NCBI GenBank assembly: GCA_900553265.1
Contig: USDD01000041.1
Coordinates: 1 to 22,940, forward strand
From: an uncultured Eubacteriales bacterium
Lineage (GTDB): Bacteria; Bacillota; Clostridia; Christensenellales; Aristaeellaceae
DNA length: 22,940 bases
Direction of reading: 5' to 3'
The stretch's first letter is position 1, and each line of letters opens with the position of its first letter. A program made the position numbers and the translations under genes. Shown here piece by piece: positions 14,405 through 20,120 of this stretch. The notes beneath the pieces were generated by a model that saw only the letters and a program-made list of their open reading frames with translations, ran no database searches and had not been told where the DNA came from.

Positions 14405-15136
14405 ATGTTCTTTCTTTATTATTTTGACCGAATTCTGATTCTGGCGGCGATTGTGCCCGCGATTTTTCTGCTGGTCAAGATTTATCAGGCCGACCGGAGC
14501 GAAAAGGAGCCGCCGCAGCTGCTGGGCTCGCTGATTCTGCGGGGCGTCTTTGCCACGATGATCGCCATCGTGCTGGAGCGGCTGGGCGACCGGCTTCTGC
14601 CGCAATGGATGGATCCCTATTCGCTGGAATATCAGCTGGTGGAGAATTTCCTGATCGTCGGACTGGCCGAGGAGGGCTCCAAGTATTTCCTGATGAAGGG
14701 GAGAACGTGGAACTCGCCGGCGTTTAACTACAGCTTCGACGCGGTGGTCTACGGCGCGTTCGTGTCGCTGGGTTTCGCGCTGTGGGAGAACATCAGCTAC
14801 GTGATGATGTACGGACTGGACGTGGCGGTGCTGCGCGCGGTGACGGCCATTCCCGGCCACGCCTGCTTCGGCGTGTTCATGGGCGCGTGGTACGGCGCGG
14901 CCAAGCGACAGGACGGCTTCGGCAACCGCGGCGCGTCGGCGTTCTGCCGGGCGATGGCGCTTCTGTTCCCGGCGCTGCTGCACGGACTGTACGACTTCAC
15001 GGCCATGCTGGACGGCAGCGCCTATCGATGGGCGTTTTATGGATACATCGCCGCGCTGTTCGTCTCGGCGTTCCTGACCGTGCGGCGGCTGTCGCGAAAC
15101 GACACGCCCATTCCCAACAGCGTATTCCGCATGTGA
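14405..15136 (+). CDS. PrsW-family intramembrane metalloprotease-like protein
   Basis: A 243-residue multi-pass membrane protein of the PrsW/CPBP-like superfamily. Conserved motifs in order are GLAEEGSKYF (Glu89, Glu90, Lys93), FDAVVYGAFVSLGFALWEN (Asp112, Glu128), IPGHACFGVFMG (His152) and LLHGLYDF (His193), the usual acidic and His residues placed within helices. In Bacillus subtilis PrsW begins the cleavage of anti-sigma factor RsiW; here no sigma/anti-sigma pair is nearby, so the substrate is unknown. ATG 14405 follows GGAGGGAG. A -10-like TATAAT lies at 14358-14363 without a clear -35. It ends at a strong terminator shared with the convergent folC. Confidence 0.87.
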   Translation: MFFLYYFDRILILAAIVPAIFLLVKIYQADRSEKEPPQLLGSLILRGVFATMIAIVLERLGDRLLPQWMDPYSLEYQLVENFLIVGLAEEGSKYFLMKGRTWNSPAFNYSFDAVVYGAFVSLGFALWENISYVMMYGLDVAVLRAVTAIPGHACFGVFMGAWYGAAKRQDGFGNRGASAFCRAMALLFPALLHGLYDFTAMLDGSAYRWAFYGYIAALFVSAFLTVRRLSRNDTPIPNSVFRM

Positions 15137-15153
15137 GGACAATCCTAAAGCAA

Positions 15154-15186
15154 ACGCGAGAGGCCGATCGGCGCTCTCGCGTTTTT
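15154..15186 (+). terminator. Intrinsic terminator between prsW and folC
   Basis: ACGCGAGAG (15154-15162) pairs with CTCTCGCGT (15174-15182), with an inner GCCG/CGGC stem, followed by TTTTT. A weaker T-rich stretch on the other side may also end the minus-strand folT-folC transcript. Confidence 0.88.
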
Positions 15187-15197
15187 GTGTGTGAATT

Positions 15198-16475
15198 TTA
15201 CAGCGTGTCCAGCGCGGCGACGATGTCGCCGATCATGTACAGCGAGCCGCAGGCGCAGACCACGCCGTCCTTTCCGGCGTGCTCGATGGCCGTGCGAACG
15301 CCGTCGGCGACGGTGGCGCAGGGCGTGGCCTTCGCGCCGAGATGACTGCGGATGTACTGGCTGAGCTCCTCGGCGGACAGGGCGCGGGGGTTGTCGGGCC
15401 TGACCGTCACAAACTCCTGCGCGAAGGGCGCGAGGTGGTTGAACATGTCGCCGTAGTCCTTGTCGGCCATGCAGCCGTTCAGAAACACCAGCTTTCTGCC
15501 GGGCAGATAGGTTCTAAGCGCGTCCTCCAGCGCCTCGAGGCACTGGGGATTGTGCCCGCCGTCCACAATGAACATGGGGTTTCTGCGCAGAATCTCGAAC
15601 CGACCGGGCCAGCGCACATCGGCCAGGCCCTCGCGCACGGCGCGCTCGGGCACGTTCCAGCCGCGGTCGCGGATGGCGTCGATGGTGGTCAGCACGGTGG
15701 CGGCGTTGTGCAGCTGATGCTCGCCCAGCAGCGGCAGCGACAGATCCCTGAGATTCTTCCAGTCGAAGCGCTGGCCCTCCAGCGAGGCCGAGAGGGGATG
15801 TACGTCGGCGTAATCCGCGCGATACAGCTTGCAGCCGCGCTCGGCGCAGACCTTCTCGATGACCTCCTCCACGGAGCGCTGCTGGCCGTAGAGCACGCAG
15901 GGCGAGCCGGGCTTGATGATGCCGGCCTTGGTGTGGGCGATTTCCTCGACGGTGCTGCCCAGCACCTGGGTGTGATCCAGACCGATGTTCACGATGACGC
16001 TGGCCTCGGGCGGATCGATGACGTTGGTCGCGTCCATTTCGCCGCCCAGCCCCACCTCCAGCACGACGATGTCGCACTGATGGCGGAGGAAGTAGACCAT
16101 GGCGATGGCGGTGACCAGCTCGAACTCGGTGGGATGGTCGGCCATCGCGTCGGCCACGGGGCGGATCTCCTGAAGAATTTCGCAGACCTCCTCGTCGGAA
16201 ATCTGCTCGCCGTTGATCTGCATGCGCTCGTTGAAGCGGATAATGTAGGGCGACGTGTACAGTCCGGTGCGGTAGCCCGCCTTCTGAAGAATCGAGGCCA
16301 GCATCGCCGCGGTGGAACCCTTGCCGTTGGTTCCGGCGATGTGGATAAACTTCAGCTTCTTCTGCGGGTTGCCGATGCGCTCCATCAGCTCCACGGTGCG
16401 GCTCAGTCCGGGCAGCGCGTTGAGCCAGTTCCAGTTGATGTTGTGGATGTATTCCAGTGCTTCTTCGATGCGCAT
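15198..16475 (-). CDS. folC: Bifunctional folylpolyglutamate synthase/dihydrofolate synthase
   Basis: A 425-residue Mur-ligase-family enzyme. The ATP loop is AGTNGKGSTAAML (47-59), followed by the folate-binding YTSPYIIRFNERMQING, EVGLGGEMDATNVI, the HTQVLG segment and the carbamylated-Lys region AHTKAGIIK. The C-terminal domain contains VDGGHNPQC. It adds glutamates to folates to retain them in the cell and improve cofactor binding, and in many bacteria also makes dihydrofolate from dihydropteroate. A GTG at 16484 would add three residues; ATG 16475 is chosen, although neither has a strong ribosome binding site. It lies 32 bp after folT on the same strand and so falls under the same THF riboswitch transcript. 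Confidence 0.95.
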   Translation of the reverse strand: MRIEEALEYIHNINWNWLNALPGLSRTVELMERIGNPQKKLKFIHIAGTNGKGSTAAMLASILQKAGYRTGLYTSPYIIRFNERMQINGEQISDEEVCEILQEIRPVADAMADHPTEFELVTAIAMVYFLRHQCDIVVLEVGLGGEMDATNVIDPPEASVIVNIGLDHTQVLGSTVEEIAHTKAGIIKPGSPCVLYGQQRSVEEVIEKVCAERGCKLYRADYADVHPLSASLEGQRFDWKNLRDLSLPLLGEHQLHNAATVLTTIDAIRDRGWNVPERAVREGLADVRWPGRFEILRRNPMFIVDGGHNPQCLEALEDALRTYLPGRKLVFLNGCMADKDYGDMFNHLAPFAQEFVTVRPDNPRALSAEELSQYIRSHLGAKATPCATVADGVRTAIEHAGKDGVVCACGSLYMIGDIVAALDTL

Positions 16476-16507
16476 GCTTCTCACTCTTTTCGAATCAAAC
16501 TGTGTCT

Positions 16508-17104
16508 TTATTGGGCCTCGGTCGCCGATTCGCCGACGCCTTCGGCGGGGATTTTCGCATTGACCGGCGGCCAGAGGTGCAGCGTGCTGAGCACGTTGCT
16601 CTTAAACAGGGCGAAGACCACGAAGGCGTTGACGACGCTGGTGATGGCGAACTGGATGCTGCGCACGCCCAGGAAGCCCAGGAACGTGCGGCCGCCGTAG
16701 AAGAAGGACAGCCAGTAGCTCTCCCACAGCATGGAGCCCAGCACCACCGCCGGCAGGAACGACGCCAGCACGCGCAGATAGCTCACGCGCCTGTACAGCA
16801 GCGGCCGCAGCAGACCCGCGCACAGGCCGATGAGGATCGGCGGCACGGAGAACGCGGGGTTGTAGCCGTAGCCGGAGAACAGGCAGCCCACAAAGTCGGC
16901 CACGAAGCCCACGATCGCGCCCGAAAGGGGCCCGAAGAGATGGCCAGCCAGAATGATCGGCACGGCTTCGATGGAGAAGCGCGTGGTCACGTTGGGCATG
17001 GGGATGATCAGGCGGGCGAGGACGACGCTGATGGCGGACAGCAGAGCCATGGTTACCAGTGCGCGAGTGGTGATCTTTGCCTTGGTGGAATTGATTTTGG
17101 ACAT
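16508..17104 (-). CDS. folT: ECF transporter S component for folate, FolT
   Basis: A 198-residue membrane protein with about six helices. The N-terminal block TTRALVTMALLSAISVVLAR has the alanine/small-residue pattern by which ECF S components contact the EcfT subunit. The segments FSIEAVPIILAGHLFGPLSG and VGFVADFVGCLF fit FolT, and family and context agree: a THF riboswitch upstream and folC downstream. It captures folate outside the cell and releases it inside with the shared EcfAA'T module, which is not in this window. ATG 17104 follows GGAGG by seven bases, and that GGAGG is itself sequestered in a hairpin (17112-17130). The C-terminal tail is Glu/Ala-rich and probably cytoplasmic. Confidence 0.92.
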   Translation of the reverse strand: MSKINSTKAKITTRALVTMALLSAISVVLARLIIPMPNVTTRFSIEAVPIILAGHLFGPLSGAIVGFVADFVGCLFSGYGYNPAFSVPPILIGLCAGLLRPLLYRRVSYLRVLASFLPAVVLGSMLWESYWLSFFYGGRTFLGFLGVRSIQFAITSVVNAFVVFALFKSNVLSTLHLWPPVNAKIPAEGVGESATEAQ

Positions 17105-17111
17105 AAAAAAG

Positions 17112-17136
17112 CCTCCATTCTGATTGGAGGAGGTTG
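17112..17136 (-). promoter_or_regulatory. Shine-Dalgarno-sequestering hairpin of folT (riboswitch expression platform)
   Basis: On the minus strand CCTCC (17130-17126) can pair with the folT Shine-Dalgarno GGAGG (17116-17112) across a 9-nt loop. The overlapping segment CAACCTCC (17136-17129) is exactly complementary to GGAGGTTG inside the aptamer (17248-17241), giving an alternative state that frees the Shine-Dalgarno. The hairpin is also followed by CTTTTTT, so termination could contribute. A further hairpin (17153-17177) lies between aptamer and platform. Confidence 0.7.
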
Positions 17137-17187
17137 TTCCTTGGATGAAATTGCCCGCGAAAAAGCCTTCGCAGGGCTCTGATTGTG

Positions 17188-17283
17188 TTAGCGGATGCGA
17201 TAATGGCATCGCGGAATCCGAGAATTCCTTCGCCCGGCGGCAACCTCCCATCCGCCGATACTTGACGCGCCATTCCTACTCAT
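17188..17283 (-). promoter_or_regulatory. Tetrahydrofolate (THF) riboswitch aptamer upstream of folT
   Basis: The minus-strand leader has the conserved blocks of the THF riboswitch in order: GAGTAG, a GGCGCGTCAAG block (consensus like CGCGUUAAG), CGGATGGGAGG, a GGCGAAGG block, a matching GCCATTAT strand and the 3' GCATCCGCT. The GAATGGC/GCCATT pairing forms a long-range stem as in the class. The position, 84 bp upstream of a FolT gene, is where most THF riboswitches occur. In this class ligand binding represses downstream expression. Assignment is by eye against the remembered consensus; a covariance model would confirm it. Confidence 0.85.
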
Positions 17284-17366
17284 ACAATCCATGGAAATGA
17301 ATCCGGGCGAAATTTGACAGATTCTGCATCTTTTCCCGTCAGCCCGATTCGGCAAATACGACAATC

Positions 17367-17401
17367 CCCCCATTCACGCTTAATTATAGCGTCAATGGGG
17401 G
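17367..17401. repeat. 35-bp near-perfect palindrome centred on the folT -10 element
   Basis: CCCCCATT-C-ACGCT (17367-17380) is complementary to AGCGT-C-AATGGGGG (17388-17401), with a single mismatched pair and a 7-nt centre TAATTAT. The folT -10 (17383-17388) sits in the centre, so a bound dimeric repressor would block the promoter. It could alternatively act as an RNA hairpin ending the upstream minus-strand gene, although no T-run follows. Confidence 0.7.
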
Positions 17402-17411
17402 AAAGTTGCAA
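17383..17411 (-). promoter_or_regulatory. Promoter of folT-folC
   Basis: Minus strand: -35 TTGCAA (17411-17406), 17-nt spacer, -10 TATAAT (17388-17383). The start near 17376 gives a leader of about 270 nt that contains the THF aptamer. Confidence 0.82.
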
Positions 17412-17439
17412 CGGGTTTGCGCAATTTAACAATCGCCGG

Positions 17440-17805
17440 TCACTTCATGTATTTGTCGATGGCCCTGCACAGGTCGTCGATGGCCTGCCGGTCGCCCTCC
17501 TGCGCCGCCTCGACGATGCAGTGCTTCAGGTGATCCTGAAGGATGACCTTGCCGGTGTTGTCGATGGCCGAGCGCACGGCGGCAATCTGCACCAGCACCT
17601 CGGAGCAGTCCCGGCCCTCCTCCACCATGCGCTTGACGGACTGGAGATGGCCGATGGCGCGGGAGAGGCGGTTGAGCACCGACTTGGTGTTTTCGTGGGT
17701 ATGACCGTGACCGTGCTCGTGGCTGTGGGAATGCTCGATGCCGTGCTCGTGCAGGTAGGCGTGGTCGTGTTCCTCAAAGGAATTGTGGATGTGTTCGTCG
17801 CACAT
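17440..17805 (-). CDS. CsoR/RcnR-family metal-sensing repressor with His-rich N-terminus
   Basis: A 121-residue protein. Residues 41-121 form the all-helical CsoR/DUF156 domain, starting LNRLSRAIGHLQSVKRMVEEGRDC. Cys67, His92 and Cys96 match the metal ligands of CsoR in spacing (25 and 4 residues). His35 lies 32 residues before Cys67, the spacing of the extra His in the nickel sensor InrS, so nickel is at least as likely as copper. The first 40 residues are an added His-rich segment (HDHAYLHEHGIEHSHSHEH and more) that nearly copies the start of the divergently transcribed His-rich protein. As a family member it should bind DNA without metal and release it on metal binding. The start at 17805 has GAGG nine bases upstream. 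Confidence 0.9.
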   Translation of the reverse strand: MCDEHIHNSFEEHDHAYLHEHGIEHSHSHEHGHGHTHENTKSVLNRLSRAIGHLQSVKRMVEEGRDCSEVLVQIAAVRSAIDNTGKVILQDHLKHCIVEAAQEGDRQAIDDLCRAIDKYMK

Positions 17806-17825
17806 GGGGCTTCACCTCAAATTCC

Positions 17826-17854
17826 ATTGTACGATAGAATGCCGCGAAAAGCAA
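17826..17854 (-). promoter_or_regulatory. Promoter of the CsoR-family gene
   Basis: Minus strand: -35 TTGCTT (17854-17849), 17-nt spacer, -10 TACAAT (17831-17826), about 20 bp before the start codon. Confidence 0.75.
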
Positions 17855-17978
17855 CGCGCATTCGGCGGCGGACTGTTAAATAAATAAGAAGAATCGCGCC
17901 GCGCATCCCCCGGGGAGGCTTGCAAAGACGGCCTTTTCGCGGTATGCTGAGCGTGGACGCGCAGGGAAAGGCGACGCT

Positions 17979-18007
17979 TTGACAAATTGCGCGGACTGTT
18001 GTATAAT
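17979..18007 (+). promoter_or_regulatory. Perfect-consensus sigma-A promoter of the His-rich/cooT genes
   Basis: TTGACA (17979-17984), 17-nt spacer, TATAAT (18002-18007): both hexamers match consensus exactly. Such a strong promoter beside a metal-sensor gene suggests control by repression. The G/C tract CCCCCGGGG at 17907-17915 is present in the same intergenic region but is not clearly an operator. Confidence 0.9.
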
Positions 18008-18051
18008 CTCAGTGGAACCGAAACAAAATGAGGAAAGAGGAGTGAATCGAG

Positions 18052-18405
18052 ATGGGACACGAGCATCACGAGCACGATCACGAATATATGCATGCCCACG
18101 GCATCGAGCATACCCACGACCACGAGCATACCCACGACCATGAGCACAGCCACGAGCACTGCGATCCCAAGGCCTGCGCCGGCTGCGCGGGCTGCGCCGA
18201 TCCCAAGGCCGAGCTGGCGGCGCTGATGAAGTACATGGTCAACCACAACACTGCCCACGCCAACGAGCTGGCGGGTCTGGCCAAGCAGCTTCAGGCCATG
18301 GGCGACAACACCGCCTACGAGCAGGTCATGGCCGCGGTGTCCGATTTTGAAAAGGGCAACATGCGCCTGTCGGCCGTGCTGGCGGCGATGAACGTTTCTA
18401 AATAA
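18052..18405 (+). CDS. Histidine-rich putative metal (nickel) storage or chaperone protein
   Basis: A 117-residue soluble protein in three parts. Residues 1-36 contain 16 histidines, mainly in an H-x-H rhythm with an EHTHDH repeat. Residues 37-48 hold a Cys cluster, C37-x4-C42-x2-C45-x2-C48. Residues 54-113 form a helical region (AELAALMKYMVNHNTAHANE, then SDFEKGNMRLSAVL) with His65 and His69. No enzyme family is recognised. The adjacent cooT-like gene 19 bp downstream and cooC further on suggest a role like CooJ, the His-rich nickel protein of the Rhodospirillum rubrum CO dehydrogenase operon, although CooJ has its His tail at the C-terminus and no homology is claimed. It is driven by a perfect consensus promoter and faces a CsoR-family sensor. 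Confidence 0.8.
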   Translation: MGHEHHEHDHEYMHAHGIEHTHDHEHTHDHEHSHEHCDPKACAGCAGCADPKAELAALMKYMVNHNTAHANELAGLAKQLQAMGDNTAYEQVMAAVSDFEKGNMRLSAVLAAMNVSK

Positions 18406-18424
18406 AAGAAGGGAAGCGATTTTC

Positions 18425-18616
18425 ATGTGCCTGTCCACTGTTTATCGCGGCTCCAAGAAGCCGGAAAATGAAATTCTGAAAAACGTCATGCTCATCGAGT
18501 GCAAGGACGGCGTGGTGACGCTGACCGACATCATGGGCCGCGAGGAGAGGATCCCGGGCGAGGTCGCCTCGGCCGATCTGACCGGCGGCACGGTGATCGT
18601 CGCGCCGAAGAATTGA
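18425..18616 (+). CDS. cooT: CooT-family nickel-binding protein
   Basis: A 63-residue beta-rich protein beginning MCLSTVYRGS. The N-terminal Met-Cys is the hallmark of CooT, in which Cys2 of a homodimer binds one Ni(II). The following VMLIECKDGVVTLTDIMGRE and the Gly-rich GEVASADLTGGTVIV match the small CooT barrel of about 60-70 residues. In Rhodospirillum rubrum CooT works with CooC and CooJ to mature the nickel site of CO dehydrogenase. Here it lies 19 bp after the His-rich gene and upstream of metF, cooC, acsD and acsC, a context that agrees. Assignment is by motif and length, as the protein is very short. Confidence 0.82.
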   Translation: MCLSTVYRGSKKPENEILKNVMLIECKDGVVTLTDIMGREERIPGEVASADLTGGTVIVAPKN

Positions 18617-18631
18617 CGAAGGACTCCATCC

Positions 18632-18666
18632 GGGCCGGCGGCCGCGTTTGCGTTCGCCGGCCCTTT
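18632..18666 (+). terminator. Weak terminator-like hairpin after cooT
   Basis: GGGCCGGCG (18632-18640) pairs perfectly with CGCCGGCCC (18655-18663), followed by only TTT. It may be a partial terminator that lowers expression of the downstream small gene. Confidence 0.5.
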
Positions 18667-18695
18667 GCGCAATTCTGAGAAGGGGGGGAGAGACG

Positions 18696-18926
18696 GTGGC
18701 GTTTTACGAGGTGGTTCGCGAAATTCAGAACGAGTGCGCGAACAATCAGATGCGGGACGTTTTCTTCGACGAGGTGGAGACGGACGATCCCGTTCAGACC
18801 GTCCGCGAAATGCTCCGGGATGAAAAGAACCTGAAGCTCACGGTCGAAACGAAGGACGAGGACAACCTGACGGTCTTTGCCGACTGCTCCGGGATGGTTC
18901 AGAAGTACGTGTTTACTCGAATTTAA
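18696..18926 (+). CDS. Unknown 76-aa acidic protein in the Wood-Ljungdahl cluster
   Basis: A 76-residue protein started by GTG 18696, five bases after a run of G ending GGGGAG. It begins MAFYEVVREIQNECANNQMR, continues with an acidic DVFFDEVETDDPVQTVREML helix and closes with beta-like segments (LKLTVETKDE, then ADCSGMVQKYVFTRI). Two cysteines (C14, C64) are present but no metal-binding cluster. I do not recognise the family. The gene lies between cooT and metF, separated from cooT by a weak hairpin, and metF has its own promoter. A cofactor-insertion or regulatory role in the pathway is possible, but nothing in the sequence shows it. An upstream in-frame start (18648) would lie inside the hairpin and is rejected. 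Confidence 0.72.
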   Translation: MAFYEVVREIQNECANNQMRDVFFDEVETDDPVQTVREMLRDEKNLKLTVETKDEDNLTVFADCSGMVQKYVFTRI

Positions 18927-18947
18927 AGCGAAATTTGACAAGGGTGC

Positions 18948-18976
18948 TTGCACTTGCGACACATTTGTGATACCAT
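18948..18976 (+). promoter_or_regulatory. Promoter of metF and probably the downstream acs genes
   Basis: -35 TTGCAC (18948-18953), 17-nt spacer, -10 TACCAT (18971-18976), about 65 bp before the metF start. The leader includes a 17-bp palindrome at 18993-19009. Confidence 0.6.
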
Positions 18977-18992
18977 AAATCCGTATGATGAT

Positions 18993-19009
18993 ATAGTTCT
19001 GAGAACTAT
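18993..19009. repeat. 17-bp palindrome in the metF leader (candidate operator)
   Basis: ATAGTTCT-G-AGAACTAT is a perfect palindrome around one central base, placed about 10 bp after the expected transcription start and 33 bp before the metF ATG. It is a good candidate binding site for a dimeric repressor; as RNA it would be only a weak A/U-rich hairpin with an impossible one-base loop. Confidence 0.6.
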
Positions 19010-19042
19010 GCATTGGGTTGATATGATTTAGGAGGAGTATAC

Positions 19043-19978
19043 ATGAAGAACGTTGCTGAAATCCTGAAGGATCGCATGGCGTTTTCGTTTGAGGTGTTCC
19101 CGCCCAAGACGGACGCCGGCATGGAAAAGCTCTGCACCGAAGGCGGCGTGCTGGACCACCTGTACGAGCTGAACCCCGATTATATTTCCTGCACCTACGG
19201 CGCAGGCGGAACCAATGTCGGCAAGAACCTCGAGGTGCTCGACAAGATCAAGAAGGACGGCAAGGCCATCCCTGTGACCCACTTCACCTGCGTGGCCAAC
19301 ACCAAGGAGGGCATCAAGGAGCAGCTGCAGACCTATCTGGATCACGGCATCGATCACATGCTCGCCCTGCGCGGCGACATCCCCTTCGGCTGGACCGGCA
19401 CCAACGGCGACCTGCACTACGCCACCGAGCTGGTGAAGTTCGTCCGCAAGGAGTTCGGCCAGAAGTTCACCATCGCCGTCGCCGGCTCTCCGGAAGGCCA
19501 CATCGCCTGCCGCAGCATCGAGGCGGACATCTCCTTCCTGAAGCAGAAGCAGGATGAGGGCGCCGACTACATCATGACTCAGCTGTGCTGGGACATGGAT
19601 CAGTTCCGCTGGTGGATGGACGCCATCCGCGGCGCGGGCATCTGGCTGCCCGTGGACGTGGGCATCATGCCCGTGCTGGACGCCGCCGCCACCATCAACA
19701 TGGCGCTGTCCCGCAATGGCTGCGTCATGCCGCGCGCCCTGTCCGAGATCATCTCCAAGCACTGGATCTTCCCGAATCCCTTCGCGCCCAACGAGAGCGA
19801 AGAGTCCATCGCCAACAAGAAGGCGGCGTTCAAGGAAGCCGGCATGGAATACACCATCAAGCTCATCGACGAGTACCGCGTGGCCGGCATCGACGGCATC
19901 CACCTGTACGCGCTGAACAAGTATGAGGACGTGACCCGCCTGGTCAAGGAATCGGGCATCATGGATTACGTCGGCTAA
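19043..19978 (+). CDS. metF: Methylenetetrahydrofolate reductase
   Basis: A 311-residue MetF TIM barrel. The N-terminal strand FSFEVFPPKT holds the catalytic Glu17 (Glu28 in Escherichia coli). TYGAGGTN, the THFTCVANT segment, ALRGDIP (flavin and folate contacts) and YIMTQLCWDM follow in the family order. It reduces 5,10-methylene-THF to 5-methyl-THF; in acetogens this is the last step of the Wood-Ljungdahl methyl branch. Neighbours cooC, acsD and acsC support that role over methionine synthesis. The start follows GGAGGAG. No metV partner gene is present between metF and cooC, so any MetV would be elsewhere. Coding sequence here is regular and well expressed in codon choice. Confidence 0.96.
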   Translation: MKNVAEILKDRMAFSFEVFPPKTDAGMEKLCTEGGVLDHLYELNPDYISCTYGAGGTNVGKNLEVLDKIKKDGKAIPVTHFTCVANTKEGIKEQLQTYLDHGIDHMLALRGDIPFGWTGTNGDLHYATELVKFVRKEFGQKFTIAVAGSPEGHIACRSIEADISFLKQKQDEGADYIMTQLCWDMDQFRWWMDAIRGAGIWLPVDVGIMPVLDAAATINMALSRNGCVMPRALSEIISKHWIFPNPFAPNESEESIANKKAAFKEAGMEYTIKLIDEYRVAGIDGIHLYALNKYEDVTRLVKESGIMDYVG

Positions 19979-20041
19979 AATCTGCCGCACATCGCCGGCG
20001 GGCAAACTCCGCCGACGCGGGGACGCGGTTTGCTGAATTCA

Positions 20042-20076
20042 TTCCGGGGCGCAGAGAGGGGCTCCGCGCCCCGGAA
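20042..20076 (+). repeat. Strong hairpin between metF and cooC
   Basis: TTCCGGGGCGC (20042-20052) pairs perfectly with GCGCCCCGGAA (20066-20076), with an extra GAG/CTC inside the loop. No T-run follows. It probably stabilises or separates the metF and cooC segments of the transcript. The rest of this 142-bp gap contains no other gene. Confidence 0.65.
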
Positions 20077-20120
20077 CAGAAACGGCAGGCGGGTCATGCG
20101 ACTCGCCGGAAAGGGGAAAA

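Noticed and set aside
17907..17915. CCCCCGGGG as a CsoR-type operator
   Set aside because: CsoR/RcnR-type sites have a G/C tract flanked by A/T-rich inverted repeats; the flanks here are GC-rich and asymmetric, and the site is about 65 bp from the -35 of either gene.
18109..18162. CRISPR-like or satellite repeat in the His-rich gene
   Set aside because: The 18-bp repetition encodes EHTHDH in frame and belongs to the His-rich protein; there are no spacers and no cas genes in the window.
18648..18695. Upstream extension of the 76-aa protein to a start at 18648
   Set aside because: This start lies inside the hairpin after cooT and has no ribosome binding site; the GTG at 18696 has a strong one.
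18935..18940. TTGACA as the metF -35
   Set aside because: No acceptable -10 occurs 16-18 bases downstream; TTGCAC/TACCAT a little further on fits better.
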